Notes: generated by a model not told the origin, from the sequence alone. A stretch of 64,000 bases of DNA from Hoplostethus atlanticus (GCA_034670405.1 JAXDDX010000005.1:4407001-4471000), one strand, 5' to 3'; positions 22,501 through 35,563 are shown, counted from the first letter of the stretch. Numbers and translations are program-made.

Positions 22501-25004
22501 AGCAGCACCCCTGCATATAATTATACATTTCTTACCAAGGGGCAGCATTACAGCAACGTTTATGATCTTTTTAACAACCTGTTTCTCCGGTCACCTGACA
22601 TCCTGTCCTCGGCCTACCCTTGAACCTTTGATTCTCTCCGCTCCATTCGCCCCCACACTCTGGATACATCCTCGGAGCTGCGAGAACATGTTCAAGGATG
22701 AAGGACAGAGGTTTCATGTAAAAACGCTTGACAGCTCCTTCGTTGTGGGCTGAGGACTCGTTTGAGGTTTCCAGGAGTACTGGACGAATATTTTACAAGA
22801 GGCTGAACCTGAGCCTTGATGGTCCTGGATGTTAGTCTGGATAGGAATGGCATTGGGGTTGCAGCCAGAGTTATCTCCATTTAATATACTCAATAATATT
22901 CTCAGGGTCCAAACTTACCACTCGCCAAGTGGCAAATGCCAATGAAATTTGCCTTTGGCGGACAACATTGATTGAGACGATGACATTTGAATGTCTTGGT
23001 TATATACAGTCTTTGGTCTTTGCTTGTTCTCAAACCTTGCCGCCGTACATTCTGCCTGATGGTTAGCCAATGAAATCAAAGCAAAACCATGGCTCTGTAT
23101 CAAACAGGCTCCTGATTGGCTGCCTGTTGGCCTCCTGTTTCTCTTCTTTCAACATGAGTGAGAGAGCAAATCTGCTTTTGACTCTATGTAATATTTCACA
23201 CAACACCCAAAAAGTGTATATGTATTATTATGGCCAGTAAAAAATATTTTTGGCAGGTAGAAGACAAAAGGTTATTTCAAGACACCGGACATAGTGTACT
23301 CTAAGGCCTGCTCTATGTGAATGTGTTTTTACCTGTTTTTAACCCCCCCGCCCATCCACATTTTTCCCCTCTCATATCCTGCAGGAAAAAAAGTGAAGTA
23401 GTAGGGCACCAGAGGAATCATTCATAATCAGATGGCAACTGAACACAGAGTAGTCAGCAGTAATAACCGAGACTGGTAGACCACCCCGGCGTTCAAAGAG
23501 GGCCTTTCTTATTTTTCAGTTTTGCTCTATAATGCCTTCCAAAAGGCATCAATGGCAGGGCTTTAGCACAAAGACATGAAAATATTTTAGCTCCTCAACC
23601 CCCCGGGGGCCAGTACACAAACACCGTCAGGAGCCTCCGACCTGGCTCGGCTCCAGCGATACGCCCCCTTTCCTAAAATTACACCCTCTTCATCCCCTCT
23701 CCTCGCCATCTCTGAGGCACTTTTCCAACCAGAGATCATTAAAGCCTTGTTTTAGCTTAGCTCATCAGAATTGTTGTAATTCAATTTGCCTTTTCCTGTT
23801 GCCAAAGGAAGGGGGGGAGGGGGGGGTGAATATTAACACAACATTAACAAGGCCTTAAAATCCTTCTCAGTGCATTATGCATAAAGCTACACCAAATAAA
23901 CATGCTAATGATATGGTTTGGCAACAATAACTTGGAAAAACAACACAAAAAATACTCCTAAACTGAAGGTTTCTGTGGTGTTGCTGTAATTTGTTTCTTT
24001 TTTTTTCTTTTTTTTTTTTACATGATCTCCATAAATGCACCATCACACCTGGGAGTATATTTCTGGAGAGTGCATTACATGTTAATTTGAAGTTGTTGAA
24101 GCCAATCACATAATGTAGGCTTTTGGTTTAGGGTTAGAGTGTGGTTTTGGTAAGATTGTTGTGCCATGTGGTGCATATAATGTGTCACGTTTTAAAAAAA
24201 AAAAAAATGCTTGTGCAAATTCCTTCCAGGTGATTCCATATATTATTTATAGAACTGAGTTAAAGTCACAATGCAATGAAAAAGCGCACACATATGCCAA
24301 AAAAAATTGTAAAATTTTACTTTATTCACATTTTTATGTCAAAATTGAAATAAATATGACACGAGTGGCAGCGTGGTAAGGAAAACCCTGCTTCCTTTTC
24401 CTAAACACCACGGTTATATCCCGGTGGCTGGGAATTCATTTGTTTTGCTCAACATTATACACAAAGCATTTCACATTGGATCAACAACACTGACTATGCT
24501 AGGGGATTCGCGGCCTTTTTTCCTTCCATCACTGCTGTGGCCCCCCGCCCCCCTCCACCCCATTGAATTCCAGAAGCAAGACACCGTTGGAAATTCCTTG
24601 TGACTTAGCGCTTCGAATCAGGGCGCTACTTCTTTGTAAATGTCACTTACAGTCACTTAGGCCGGCCGTTCTTCTCTTAGTTGTTTTCTACCCTCGCCCG
24701 ACTCTCTCTCTCTCCCTGACGTGTCCGGACCTGGCACGAAGCAGCCTTCCGCTTTTGAGGAGGAAAAAGAGACACAGCGACGCTGCGAAAGAAAAATTAA
24801 TATGTGCATTCCTTGCAGATCAGGCTCCGGTCATCCAGTGATGATGCCAGCGCGCCAGTGTTAGTCATCCAGGGTTTTTTTTTTAGACATGCTGATATCA
24901 TCACTGCCCTATGAATCACTCCTTCTGAGAGAGAAAGGATGAAGTGTCTGTGGATGGGCTAATGATGGTGCTTCCTCTGATTGTGTATGTGTTAGTGTGT
25001 GTTT
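19581..25004. other. Unannotated intergenic DNA (lyplal1 to preb, part 1)
   Basis: No gene is supported. The stretch holds CCA/CAC low-complexity sequence at 20855-20885, C/T-rich tracts near 20940-21050 and 21840-21900, poly-T near 24000-24018 and poly-A near 24194. Much of it looks single-copy and is relatively repeat-poor. It could hold regulatory elements, but comparison with other species would be needed to see them. Confidence 0.4.
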
Positions 25005-25885
25005 GTAGGGTTTGACTGATAAGGGGTTTCGAAGGCTGATACTGATAACGATATTTTTGAACTGAAGCTGCCGATATTCAATAGCTTTGAATTTGACCGT
25101 TTTCATGCCAAAAAAGCGGTTTCCCCCAGAACTGTATTCTTGTCAGGGTGGAAAAGCCTTGGAAACAGCATTTCCAATTTTGCCCTGATGGTGGCGCTAA
25201 GGCCAACTGTGGTCTGACACACTTCTTACACAATCCAAATATGTACGTGAAATGAAGTGAAACTGTCAAGGCTAAAATGAAGACCAATATGTGCAATGGG
25301 TTTGTGTTGAGCCATGGAGGAAAAAGAAATACGTTTCGTTCCTGGTCAAAATGTAAAAATGCATGTTGGAGTGCCACCATCTGGCTGATAGGTGATAACA
25401 TGAAGCATTTAGGAATTATGCCTCCATTCCTGGTTGTGCATCTTTGTCATCAAGATGCAGGACAAATTGTTGGTTTTGCAACATTCAAAATTAAAGCAAA
25501 ATTGCTTGATATGGCGCCACCATCTGACCAATCAATGCATTTTTTTTAGCAGTGGGGATTTGAAACCTGTTGACCGATTTGCTTGCTCTCTCTATCCTAA
25601 CAAAAACAATACATGCTATTGAATGATGTCAGCTTCTGTACCGGCAATACTTTTATTGTGGCAGGACATACACTTTGAAGTCATTTTTTTTCAGCTTCAC
25701 TATCCATCTAGTTACTTTAGCTTACAATACAATACATATGTAATGAAAGGCAGTAGAACACAAAATGATACATATGTAATCAAACAAACTGCATCATACC
25801 AGAGGTGGATGACGCTGACTGGACCATATCCCACTTTTAATAAAAGGCCAATATCGGCCCCATGTATCAGTTTGCTGCTATATCC

Positions 25886-25890
<5 letters not shown>
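25005..25890 (+). mobile_element. TIR element family A, long copy with internal insertion
   Basis: The left end TAGGGTTTGACTGATAAGGG is roughly inverted at the right end (GGCCCCATGTATCAGTTTGC ... TATCCCTA). The interior has GAAGCTGCCGATATTCAATA, TTCTTGTCAGGGTGGAAAAG and, near the right, ACCAGAGGTGGATGACGCTG. About 500 bp of other sequence (roughly 25180-25720, with repeated GGTGGCGCTAA / GGCGCCACCATCTG blocks) seems to be inserted in the middle. Confidence 0.65.

Positions 25891-25936
<46 letters not shown>
25888..25936. repeat. (GT)n microsatellite
   Basis: About 23 uninterrupted GT units directly adjoining the right end of the family A element. Confidence 0.95.
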
Positions 25937-25939
<3 letters not shown>

Positions 25940-27700
25940 GCAGAGATAGAGAGAGCGAAGTGTATAGTCTACTGCTCTGTGTCCACACCAGGCCGCTGAT
26001 AGGTTTTCCTGTGATTGGAAAAGCAGCTGCTGGCATCCACCGGAGGAAGGAGGCCTGTTGACTCAGGGCCCTGCGGGGGCTGCGATGTTTTCTTTCGCTG
26101 TTTTGGGGGGGCTTGGCAGCCGAAGCACTCAGGGTGACAGAAACTCACTCCGTTTCTTGAACCGTCCAGGCCTTTTATTTGAGCTGGTTTGGATCATCCC
26201 TGCCAGAGAAAACCTTGCCGAAGCGGAGAGCGGAGCCCAGATGCAGGATAAACACGAACCCCTCCAAATACAATATGCCCCTCCCTACCCCTGCTTATTT
26301 TGAAGAGGGATCACATTCAAATTTTGCCCTATTAACATTTCAAAGCGTGATCAAATCATGAAATACCGCAAGGCCTCCCTCCCCCCCCACCCCTCCTCCT
26401 TTCCGAGGCAAAAATGGTTGCACCTTGTTTGAAAGTGAAAGCGTGGAACCCGATCGCAGGAGGAAATCTAATTTCGTGTAGCTTTTTGTTCCCAATCTCC
26501 CCCTCTCGTCTATTACAGTGATTCAATTTAGAGGCTTTTCAGAGGGCCTTTGACATCACAGAAAGACACTGCAAGTCCTCTGAAGTTTATACAACTGCCC
26601 CGAGTAGGCTCCATCTTAAATAGTGGGCCCTCGTCCAACATATATATTATTCTAACTTTCTTACTGCCATAAGACAGTGCCTCCTCTGTGCTTTGAGAGT
26701 CCGTGGATGGCCCTCCCCGCTTACGCATTGCTTTACTTCTGGGGCCGGCGGATCTGCAATACAGCCCATGGAGAGCGAAGCTTATTTCCCAGTGCCCTCC
26801 ACTTTAATGCGCCTCGCAATTTTAACAGAAGGGACGGAGGAGAAAGGGTGAAAGACGACTCGTCAAGCCATTGGACCGGATTGCCCAGGGGTTCACGTTT
26901 TGTGCTCCTAGCACCAGATTATGCATCTCTGCTACAAATGGCTTTGTGAAGAAACTAAGATGACCTACTTGCGCAGCTGCTATTATAATTGTAGTTACTT
27001 TAAAGTCCTTTTGCATTGGATGTTTCCATTATGTTGATATAAAGTGTATAGTGTACAGTAAGCCTTTGGGCTATCACTGTATAGACATCTTTAGAAAGCG
27101 CTACAGTAGCCGCTGACTCTCCAGCCGTTGCGTTTCAGACACTCTTCTTCTATTGGTCATGGCGGTCGTTCGCCAGATCCCGTGCGCGACGTTTGGTGCC
27201 AGATTCACAGAGGCGTTCATGGGTGTGTTGTTTACAAGCCCAATAATTGTTTCGCCAGAGGGTTTTTTATTTATTTTTTGGCATTTTATTTATAGTCTCA
27301 TAGTAAAAACCTGACCTCTTATGTAATACATTCTTTGCAGGGCGCAGTCGCCTCACGCGTTTCCAACGATTGAAAAGCCACTGTAATGTATTTCATATGT
27401 AAAAGGCTGATTACCGAAATGGCCTTTAATGTGGTGTAGGATGGGTGTGAGTTTCCTTTTCTGTGCTCAGCTAGCAAATTCAATTGCTGTGTCTCTGAGT
27501 TATGATAGTAACATTCACAGTGAGGATTTCATAGGAATTTGTCAAATACTACAGTGTTCCAGCTCCTTTAGACCCCTGGGTTATTCTCACACAAAACAGA
27601 GCATAAACCCTGTTAGTGTTGACCCCAGGTGGTATGACTTTTCAAAGAAAAAACACATAAATACCACATAATGCTTCCCCATGTAAAAGAAAAAAAAAGA
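25937..27700. other. Unannotated intergenic DNA
   Basis: No gene is supported. It includes a C-rich tract near 26378-26400. A CpG-richer patch at 27120-27240 has ATTGGTC just before an ATG and a short open frame of about 54 codons. Nothing in that frame resembles a known protein. Confidence 0.4.
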
Positions 27701-27704
27701 TCAG

Positions 27705-27800
27705 AGGAAACTTTAATGACTCCAGTTGGGAAATTGGGTTGCTGCAGCAGCAAATAGTAATAGGATACATCAAGGAAACATTGAATATAAATAGGAATGG
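27705..27800 (+). repeat. Retroelement 3'-end-like fragment
   Basis: It contains TTTAATGACTCCAGTTGGGA, GGGTTGCTGCAGCAGCAAAT and AATAGGATACATCAAGG, parallel in layout to 7314-7400. Probably the tail of a LINE-type repeat. Family not assigned. Confidence 0.45.
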
Positions 27801-28149
27801 AGCAAATGAGGTATAAAACATAATGCAGCCAACAATCACAACAGTAAAACCTGTCAAGTGTTGCTACAAGAATAAAAAATATATAAAATGTGAATTACAG
27901 CATGTATGCAGGGTGTCCAAAATGTCAGTAGACAAAAACATCTACATATGTTACAAAGAATAGGAAATATGCAGTATGAAAATAAATGTAGAATTATGAA
28001 AAATATCTAAATATTTGCAATATATAACAAGAAAAACATAGAATACGAAGAAAATTAATGTATATATAGAGAATGTGCAAAATGTGCATCAGTATTTGCA
28101 TCAATTGCATTATTTGCATATTTTAATTATTGTAAATACACACTGAGAA

Positions 28150-28614
28150 GACTGACAGCCTCTACCGGCCTCTACACTGCTTTTTTACATTGTGTGCCAC
28201 CGGGTGGATTTAGCGGATTGTTGTTGTTGGATTGCTTTACGGCACAAAACAGGAAGAGGGCGCTGTTCTTGCTAACAGAGCTAAAGTTTTTGGCAACGGC
28301 AGATGGTGGAAGGAGAGAAAGGAAGATGGAGAAATCACTTCTAACATGTTGATTCTCTTCAGTAAAGACAAAGATGCCAGGGAGGGGGAGGGGGGACAGG
28401 AAGCAACAGGGGTTTATGGGGGAGGGGGGACAGGAAGCAACAGGGGTTTATGGGACATGTAGTCACTAGCACTAACAATACCACTGGTGTGAGATAGAGG
28501 CTACCAATCGTCTCCACCATGGTCTCATTCGTTTACGGTAATTATACCAAGGTATCAGAATTAATTTGATAATGACATATTGGTGTTTAAAAATGACACG
28601 TACAGCACCTTTAA
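28150..28614 (+). mobile_element. TTAAAGGTGC-type MITE, left end missing
   Basis: It shares AGAGGGCGCTGTTCTT and GGCAGATGGTGGAAGGAG with 7772-8166 and ends GTACAGCACCTTTAA, the expected inverted terminus. It contains a 34-bp tandem duplication (28393-28454) built on GACAGGAAGCAACAGGGG. Confidence 0.65.
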
Positions 28615-28979
28615 AATCCAAGTCACCTCTGCACTTTAGTCACCAGTGATTCATTAGGGTTGTATGACAGAGTTGTATGTGGGAGTTCCCCATCACACAA
28701 ACCCACAAACCCTTAATCTGTAATCCGTAGCACATCAGGGCTGCCCAGCTCCTGGAGTACGCAGACAAGCCTACGTATACTCTGCCTCCCTCGTAGAACC
28801 GCCACAAACAAACCATCTCCCACTGATGGATTCAAACTACACCACGCTAAATCACACAATATTTGCCCTGAGGGCTAGACATATAATTTCATTGTGCCGC
28901 TTGAGTCTTAAAGAGTATGTGGTGGAGAGAGTGATGCCGTCAGCGAGCAGGGAGCCCCCCCACCGCAAGCCAAGCCCCA

Positions 28980-29665
28980 TGGTGTGTGTATGTGTGTGTG
29001 TGTGAGTGTACTTGTTTTGCTATCCTTGTGAGAACCAATTTGAGTTTGAGGACGTTTTTTGTGAAGTGGGTTCATTTTGCCACTTCTACAAGGTGCTAGT
29101 TTTAATTAGAATACTGTTTAAGTTATGGTAAGGGTTAAGGTTAAAGTTAGCACAAGAAGGGATTGTAATTGAATTTGCTGAAAATGCAATTTGTCATGCT
29201 CACATTAAAAAAAATTCGATATTATATACATTTATTCAAAAACTGAAATTGTAAGGCACGATTTGACATTCAATGCAACGGCTTGAATGTGATTCACTTT
29301 TAACTACAATTTCAAATTTCGATTGTCTTGATTCAGATTCAGCTTCCTAAGACACACATCCAGCCACAGCGGACATTTGTTGCGCCTCCTCCCAGGTTGC
29401 CAACTGGTGGCCCCGCCCCACTCTTCACTTCAAAGTAAAAGACTTGGCAACAAAGATGTCACCAAAATTGAAACAAATAAAAAAAAAAAAAAGGAAATCA
29501 TTATCATTTGGACTGGAGTTTAGGGTTAAATTTAGAATTAGGATTAGGTTTAGGGTTAGGCATGTAGTGGTGAGTGAGTATTGTTAGGGGTTAAGCAATG
29601 AATGTAGTCAATGAAGGTCCTCAGAAGTATAGTAATACAAACTGTGTGTGTGTGTGTGTGTGGGA
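28980..29665. repeat. Fish dispersed repeat region with TTAGGG-like tract and (GT)n
   Basis: (GT)n at 28983-29003 precedes CTATCCTTGTGAGAACCAAT, and GGTCCTCAGAAGTATAGTAA precedes a second (GT)n at 29644-29661. Similar paired ends flank a common fish repeat. The middle holds GGTTTAGGGTTAGG (29548-29561), telomere-like but very short, and poly-A near 29480. Confidence 0.5.
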
Positions 29666-30808
29666 GAGATATGCCCCACATCTTTGGCTCCGTGGTCTGC
29701 CATAGCGTAGCCACATCTCCGTCATCGCTGTGAGTTATCAGGGCAGACTGTGTGTCTTTCAGGGTCTGCGGGAGATACCAGAAAAAACCACCAATGCAGT
29801 CATACATCCTTCTCTAAATGTTGACAAATGAAGATGCAAGGACGTTTAAAAGGCCTCAGACATGTTTGCCAGTGGCACATGTGGCGCGCGATGATCCCGT
29901 TACCCTGTCAAAGCATCATTTTTCCCCCCGCCGTCTGGCCTCGGCGGGCCAGCTCACCGCTCTGTGGGCCGAGGGGAGAGTTCAAGTCGCCCACAGGGAG
30001 AGGGAGTCAGACCCAGACAGACAGAGGAACATGGTTGTTTCCACTCACCCTGTCATTTTCTTTGTCTCATTACCCCTTTTGTCAGAAACCAAAAGCCTCC
30101 TCTTAATAGGAGCATGTTTGCTTTTCCATGTTTGCCTTTCGTGGAATTGCTTATATTACCCCAGAATGGTAGCTGGGTGTGTGCACAGTAAGATTCCCAT
30201 CATCTGCGTAATTTAGTCCCGTGGCGCTCAAACGCACCGAGCCTGCCACAGTGACACGTAGAGAAGAGAGGAGTGGGGGCCATGGGAGCCAGTTGCTTTA
30301 TTCTGGTGTGGTTTTGCCAAAATAGAAATCAAATTGAAGGGTTTTGTGTTGTTTTTTTTAAAGCGGAGCGTAAGTTGGGATGGACGGGACGTCATGGGCC
30401 AGACGGACAGACAATTTGGGACAAACCCACCAGAATCCTACTTTTTTTTTGTGGGTCAGGACGAACGGCAACTTCGAGTCACGGTGATCCGTAACTATGA
30501 CGTCTGCTACACGCCAACAAACATCCTGCAGCTTTATCGGTACCCAGACTTTATGTCCCAACACAAAGCTTTGTATCAAGGACCCCCCCGTCCAGGTGGA
30601 TTGAAGACTCTAAACTGCCCATGAGTGTGACAGGAAATGTGACTGTCCAGTGTATTTCTCTGCTTTCAGCCCAGCCCTGACCCTGAATAGGAGTAAGCGA
30701 GTAAAGAAAATGAATGAACGAGGAAATAAGCTTCAAATCATGTCATTAACTATACAGGTTCCCCCTAAAGAATTCGACTTTCACTGTGTTTACCACATTC
30801 TGATTCTA

Positions 30809-31158
30809 AAGGCGCCGGTGTACTTCATGCGAAGTTGGGCGAAAGGCGACAAACAACACCCAAAACGATGCCAATAAACGGCGTGGACGATATACCCCAG
30901 TCGAAGCTTTGTGTGACATGGACGGAGAAATCTTCATTTCGACGGCTAATATTTATAATAATAAGTGAGCCGGGGTACTTCAACTCTGACCCCAGAGGCA
31001 CGTGACCAAAACAACCAACCATGTGATATTTGGACCAATCGCAGACAGGAGGAGGGCTGCGTCACTAGACGACGGGGAGTAGACTGACAAAAAAAGTTTG
31101 CCGGAACGTTTTTTTGCCGCTTTGATTGCCGCTTTCGCATGAAGTATGCCGGCTCCTT
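30809..31158. mobile_element. MITE with about 25-bp inverted ends
   Basis: The left end AAGGCGCCGGTGTACTTCAT (30809 onward) is mirrored by the right end ATGAAGTATGCCGGCTCCTT, finishing at 31158, with a few mismatches. The 350-bp interior is non-coding. It looks like a non-autonomous DNA transposon; the superfamily is not assigned. Confidence 0.7.
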
Positions 31159-31199
31159 AATAGTGTTGGACTCCCGATGTGTTTATGATGCACCTATGA

Positions 31200-31385
31200 T
31201 GCCTTATGAGCATGGGTTATACAGGTTAAGGCACCCGGGAGGGCATCGGGATTCAGGGGGGCCCAAGAACTGCAGGGGCACTGTAACATGCCAGGGATTG
31301 TAGATTTTTATTGTGTATTATGCGGGGGGGGGGGTGCAAGATGAACTTCTGTCAGGGGGCCCAAGATTCTTAGCAACGCCCCTGC
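31200..31385. repeat. Repeat fragment ending AGCAACGCCCCTG
   Basis: GGGGGCCCAAGA occurs twice (near 31256 and 31355), and the block ends AGCAACGCCCCTG, which I associate with a fish transposon terminus (inverse of CAGGGGCGTTGCT). A poly-G run sits at 31323-31332. A loosely similar fragment is at 22475-22513. Confidence 0.35.
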
Positions 31386-32194
31386 TTATGAGCACCACGT
31401 CATGTAAAGCGTCACCAGGTTTTTCTCTCTTATTTGTGTGGTTTCCCGTTTGGATTCGAGCGTGTTTACATGTGCAGTCGTGGCCATTTTTAGCCGCGCG
31501 ACAGCTATCCCACTCGCTCGAACCATGACTGACGTCTGCATAGAGGGGCCCCACAGACGTTTGTGGTGTGTGTGTGTGTGTGTGGGATGGTGAGGGTTTT
31601 TTTTCTCTGCAACTCCCCGTCTTACTCACTGCCTGGCTCATTGCGGCTCGGTCACCGCTGAGTTCGTACAGAGGATAGAAGCTGGAATAGAAAAGAGCAG
31701 CTTGGCCCACACACACCAGCTGGACATCCATGCACTCACATCCGGGGACTTTGAAAATCCCAGCCAGAATTTTTTTTGGTGTCTCTCAGTTGTAAATATG
31801 ACCACACAAGACAATTAGGCAGGACAGGGTCTCACACCCTTAACCTTGTAACTGAGATTATCCTGCTGACTCATGAACCCCCTCACCCCTCCCCTTCAGG
31901 GTCAGGTTTAGTTCTGATTTAGTCCAGAATCACATAACTGTCTGGTGGGATAACAGCGGAGAGTGAAATCGGATCAGAATAGCCATTCTGTATATTCCCT
32001 CATTGTGTACATTTGTCAGAAATGAAATAATCATGAAATTTAAACCTTACTTTACTGGAGCCCTTTCAAGGACCCCTGGGTGTCCCCGGACCCCACTTTG
32101 GGAACCAGTGCTTTCCATACATTTCCTCTATAGTGTCTTATACATTTGAGCCTCTGTTTCTGGTTATGGAGCGTTTGGCGAGATGGGTCGGCAG

Positions 32195-32345
32195 TGTTTA
32201 AACTAGGGTCACATGACCACCCTTCAATTAGGATATCTGAGTTCAAAACCCCGCCCTGCTGAAGTGTCCTTGAGCAAGACACTGAATCCCTACCACCTCC
32301 AGGGGTGCTGCTTTGTAGATGAACTTGACCTCTGACCTCCCTCTG
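32195..32345 (+). mobile_element. tRNA-SINE-like fragment
   Basis: It carries GAGTTCAAAACCCCGCCCTG (B-box-like) followed by GTGTCCTTGAGCAAGACACT and GGGGTGCTGCTTTGTAGATG, the body of a widespread fish SINE. The A box is poorly preserved. Confidence 0.6.
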
Positions 32346-32384
32346 GAAGCAAAGAGACGAGTAATAAAGTACAGTACTACAGTC

Positions 32385-32805
32385 TGACTACTGTCGTAAC
32401 CGATACTTTTACTTTTGGATTGAAGCTGCCAATAGTCAATATTTTGTGCCAAAATTCAATAGCTTTACATTTTTCATGACAAAAAAATTTGTTCAGTGTT
32501 TCCTCCAGAATTGTATTCTTGGCAGGGTGGAAAATCCTCTGAAACAGCATTTATACCACGAGACACTAAAACTCTCAATAGTCAATAAAACATATGAATG
32601 GGATCAAAATTTCTCTTTAGAATCACTTCAGGTTCAGGGCTCCCCATGGACAATATAGTATAGTATCGATCAAATCTACAATAAATATGTAATCAATCAA
32701 ACTGCCTCATGTCCATCATATCAGAGGTGCACGACACACTGACTGACTAATATTTGATTTTTAAGAATAGGCCAATATCGACCCAATAAATCAGCACCCT
32801 GATAT
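32385..32805 (+). mobile_element. TIR element family A copy
   Basis: It contains TTGAAGCTGCCAATAGTCAA, AATTGTATTCTTGGCAGGGT, TAGTATCGATCAAATCTAC, ATATCAGAGGTGCACGACA and GGCCAATATCGACCCAATAA. This is a nearly full-length copy with decayed ends. Confidence 0.7.
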
Positions 32806-32989
32806 ATTTTAAAATAACATTGATCGATATGCCATTAGCCCAAAGAGCTTCAACCCCAAGGAGTCAACAGAAGGACCACCCTCTGTGTGGCTGGCTGAGT
32901 TTGGTGGGACGGGGTCAGCCGTATTTAAACAATGGCCGGATGAGAAGAACCAGAACATGGCGGCGGGGAAGTAGCGTGAGGAGGAGGGA

Positions 32990-33035
32990 GCAGGGGGGGG
33001 TGGTGGTGGTGGTAGGGCGGGGGGGGGGGGGGTGT
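32990..33035 (+). repeat. G-rich tract
   Basis: G runs of 8, 4 and 14 with GGT steps between. The composition fits G-quadruplex formation on the + strand. It is part of a purine-rich region with no gene. Confidence 0.85.
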
Positions 33036-33289
33036 AGATGAGGCCCGAGTCCACGTTTGAAAACTGACTCACCCTCTGCCTCCCAGACATGACGGGTGAA
33101 TCACTCCAGATTAGGGGGGGCCCGGCAATTACAGTCCCTGACACACACATTTGGGTCATTTTCTTTTTCGGTCCATCCCAGCAGCCTTTTTTCTTTTTTA
33201 AATAGCGAGCTTTTTTTTTCATCATACCTCATACCTACATTTATTTGACCACCAGTCTCATTTGCATTATTTTCCTGTTGACCTCACGT

Positions 33290-33625
33290 TGCCATGTGTT
33301 TGTATTTCTGGGTCCATTTTGTTCTCTGGCCGTGTATTTTTCTTATTAGCATGATTAATTGGCCAAACATAGCTGACATAACGTCACGTCAAGACATTTC
33401 CAGTGCAGGCTATCTAAAACATCAATGGTAAACGTCAGGTTTTGGTGTAAGTCCCTCAGAATCAAAGAGCAAGGGCTTCTTTCTAGACCGATCAACAATC
33501 ATACAGGGAGAAATCCATCGGAGAAGAGGAAGAGATACCAATTTCTCCACTGACAACAGCCTCAATAGACCAGAATGCAATGCAGCCACAAGACATGTGT
33601 TTTGAGTAAGGGACACAACTCTTGC
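33290..33625 (+). repeat. Family B repeat copy
   Basis: It shares CTGGGTCCATTTTGTT, AATTGGCCAAACATAGCTGA, CCTCAGAATCAAAGAGCAAG, CAATCATACAGGGAGAAATC and CAATAGACCAGAATGCAATG with 39410-40060, and most of these with 56885-57235. It is non-coding. No terminal repeats were found. Confidence 0.75.
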
Positions 33626-34079
33626 TTTTTCTCGACCCAATTTAAGTTAAAACATGAAAATCAGCAAAATTGGAGTTCAAAGGTTTTCACCCAACAACGA
33701 TGACACATTAATGGCTTTTCTTTATATTGGTGGTTGTTTGCTTCGTGATCACCAACCGGAGATCACATTTTATCCACCTTTTTATTTACCTCTACATCAT
33801 TGCATACAGACGTACAGAGAGACAAGGTTGAGCGCAGATGAAAATAAATGTTCCTTTTATCTGTGGAATTTAGAGCTAAGCCCTAAACCTCCCAGGGAAA
33901 ACTGATTGTGATAGGAGTCAGTGGGAGGAGAATAAAGCGTGGGCTGAAACATGCTGAAGCAATAATAATCTCTAATGGGTTCCATCTCCCATAAAGGATT
34001 GTACCTGGTGCCACTCTGGCTGCCCCACCACCTCCTACCATCCCGCTGCCATATACAGCAGAACACCCCACATGCACCC

Positions 34080-34272
34080 ATACGGAAATGTAATATATGT
34101 ACATATAGTAAATTTCCATATATGAAATATATGTACATGAAGGAAAAACATATATGTACATGTATGTACAAACTATATATGAAACCTATTAGAAATTGGA
34201 ACAATTTCATATATGACATATATGTCTAGCCCATACAAATATATATGTTTATATATATTATATATCTATTTA

Positions 34273-34312
<40 letters not shown>

Positions 34313-34370
34313 TGTATAATGCATTTTGTGACATATATGTCACGTATATAATTATTTATACATATAGCCA
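34080..34370. repeat. AT-rich palindromic tract (TA)n / ACATATATGT
   Basis: Many overlapping self-complementary words (ACATATATGTAC, GACATATATGTC at two places) surround a (TA)n run at about 34282-34306. A string of local hairpins is expected. No gene. Confidence 0.85.
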
Positions 34371-34952
34371 AAGTTCACTCAAATGTAGCTGACACTAAAG
34401 ACCAATAACAACTTGTCAAATTCTTGAAAGACCCATCAAGTGGATGGGTTTTGTTTGTTTTTGTTCAAACGTTCACTTGACAGTTGAATAGAAACACAGC
34501 TGCTGTCACATTGCTAGAGTTCACATTCATTGCAGCGTGCACATTTTCAGTCACTGTAAAACACCGGACAAGGAATATACATTTACATTGCCTGAACGTG
34601 GGACCACTTAGAGGCCAAGGCATGGTTCACATTTTTTTTCCTTCAGGGTAGTTCCTCGCTCTTTGTCAGTTCTTAAAAAGACTTAAAGGGTGGTCATATA
34701 TCATTCTTCTAAAACTTGAATATCCAGGAGGGAACTGTAATGAGCTGGGTTTCCTCCCACAGCTCTGCTCTGCAGGGATGGACCACAGCATGGAGGTGGT
34801 TAATACCAGGTTGCAGTCAAAGGCAGCTGCACAGACTCAGTATAGCGCAGTATAGCGCTCTATTGCTGTTACGGGATGCACTGTGTAAGGATGTGTAGTG
34901 TATGTATGCCGCTTTACAAAATGTGCAGATAGATCAGGTCTGTGTTCTTAAC

Positions 34953-35277
34953 TAGGCGTGCTGATATTTTATGTCGATATTCAATACCTATAAATTTGAT
35001 TATTTTCACATCCAGAAAATCCCCCAAAATTACAAGCGCTCAATGTTTCCCCCAGAATTGTATTCTTGTCAGAGTGGAAAAGCCTCTGAAACAGCATTTA
35101 GACCATCATGGGACAACCCTTGATGCTGTTGAGGAAAATCCTCCCACACCACATTGGAATGATTTCTCTGGTCAGACATCTGATACAAAAATAATAATAA
35201 TTCAAACAGAGCCTCCAGCATATTAGAGGTGGATGACATTCCCATATATCAGAACAACAATGTCGCTCTAACCCTAA
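34953..35277 (+). mobile_element. TIR element family A copy
   Basis: It starts TAGGCGTGCTGATATTTTAT, contains CCCCCAGAATTGTATTCTTG and AGAGGTGGATGACATTC, and ends CCATATATCAGAACAACAAT ... CTAACCCTAA. Roughly full length with a decayed interior. Confidence 0.65.
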
Positions 35278-35563
35278 TGGTCATATAACTTGACTGGTGA
35301 TTCTAGGTCATGTAGAGCCTAGTTTCATTCAATTATCAGACAAATCCAGCCAATACACATTATTGAACTTCCCAGCATTGACTCACTGTACGTGACTGAA
35401 ACATTGGCATTCAACAAGCTATTGACGGTCTATCGGCAAAATGTTTTGTCATATGAAAACAAATCAATATCACAAACCAGCAAGCAAATGTCCTCCTTTA
35501 ATCCCTCTGGAGAAACAACTAGCTTGCACATGCTCTGTCATTTGCAGATTTATCGCAGCAAGA

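Noticed and set aside
27160-27325. Short frame starting MAVVRQIPCATFGARF after an inverted CCAAT motif
   Set aside because: CpG-richer and promoter-like at first sight, but the protein matches nothing known and ends in low-complexity T-rich sequence with no clear donor.
29520-29565. TTAGGG-like interstitial telomere tract
   Set aside because: Only two or three imperfect TTAGGG words are present, inside a common dispersed repeat.
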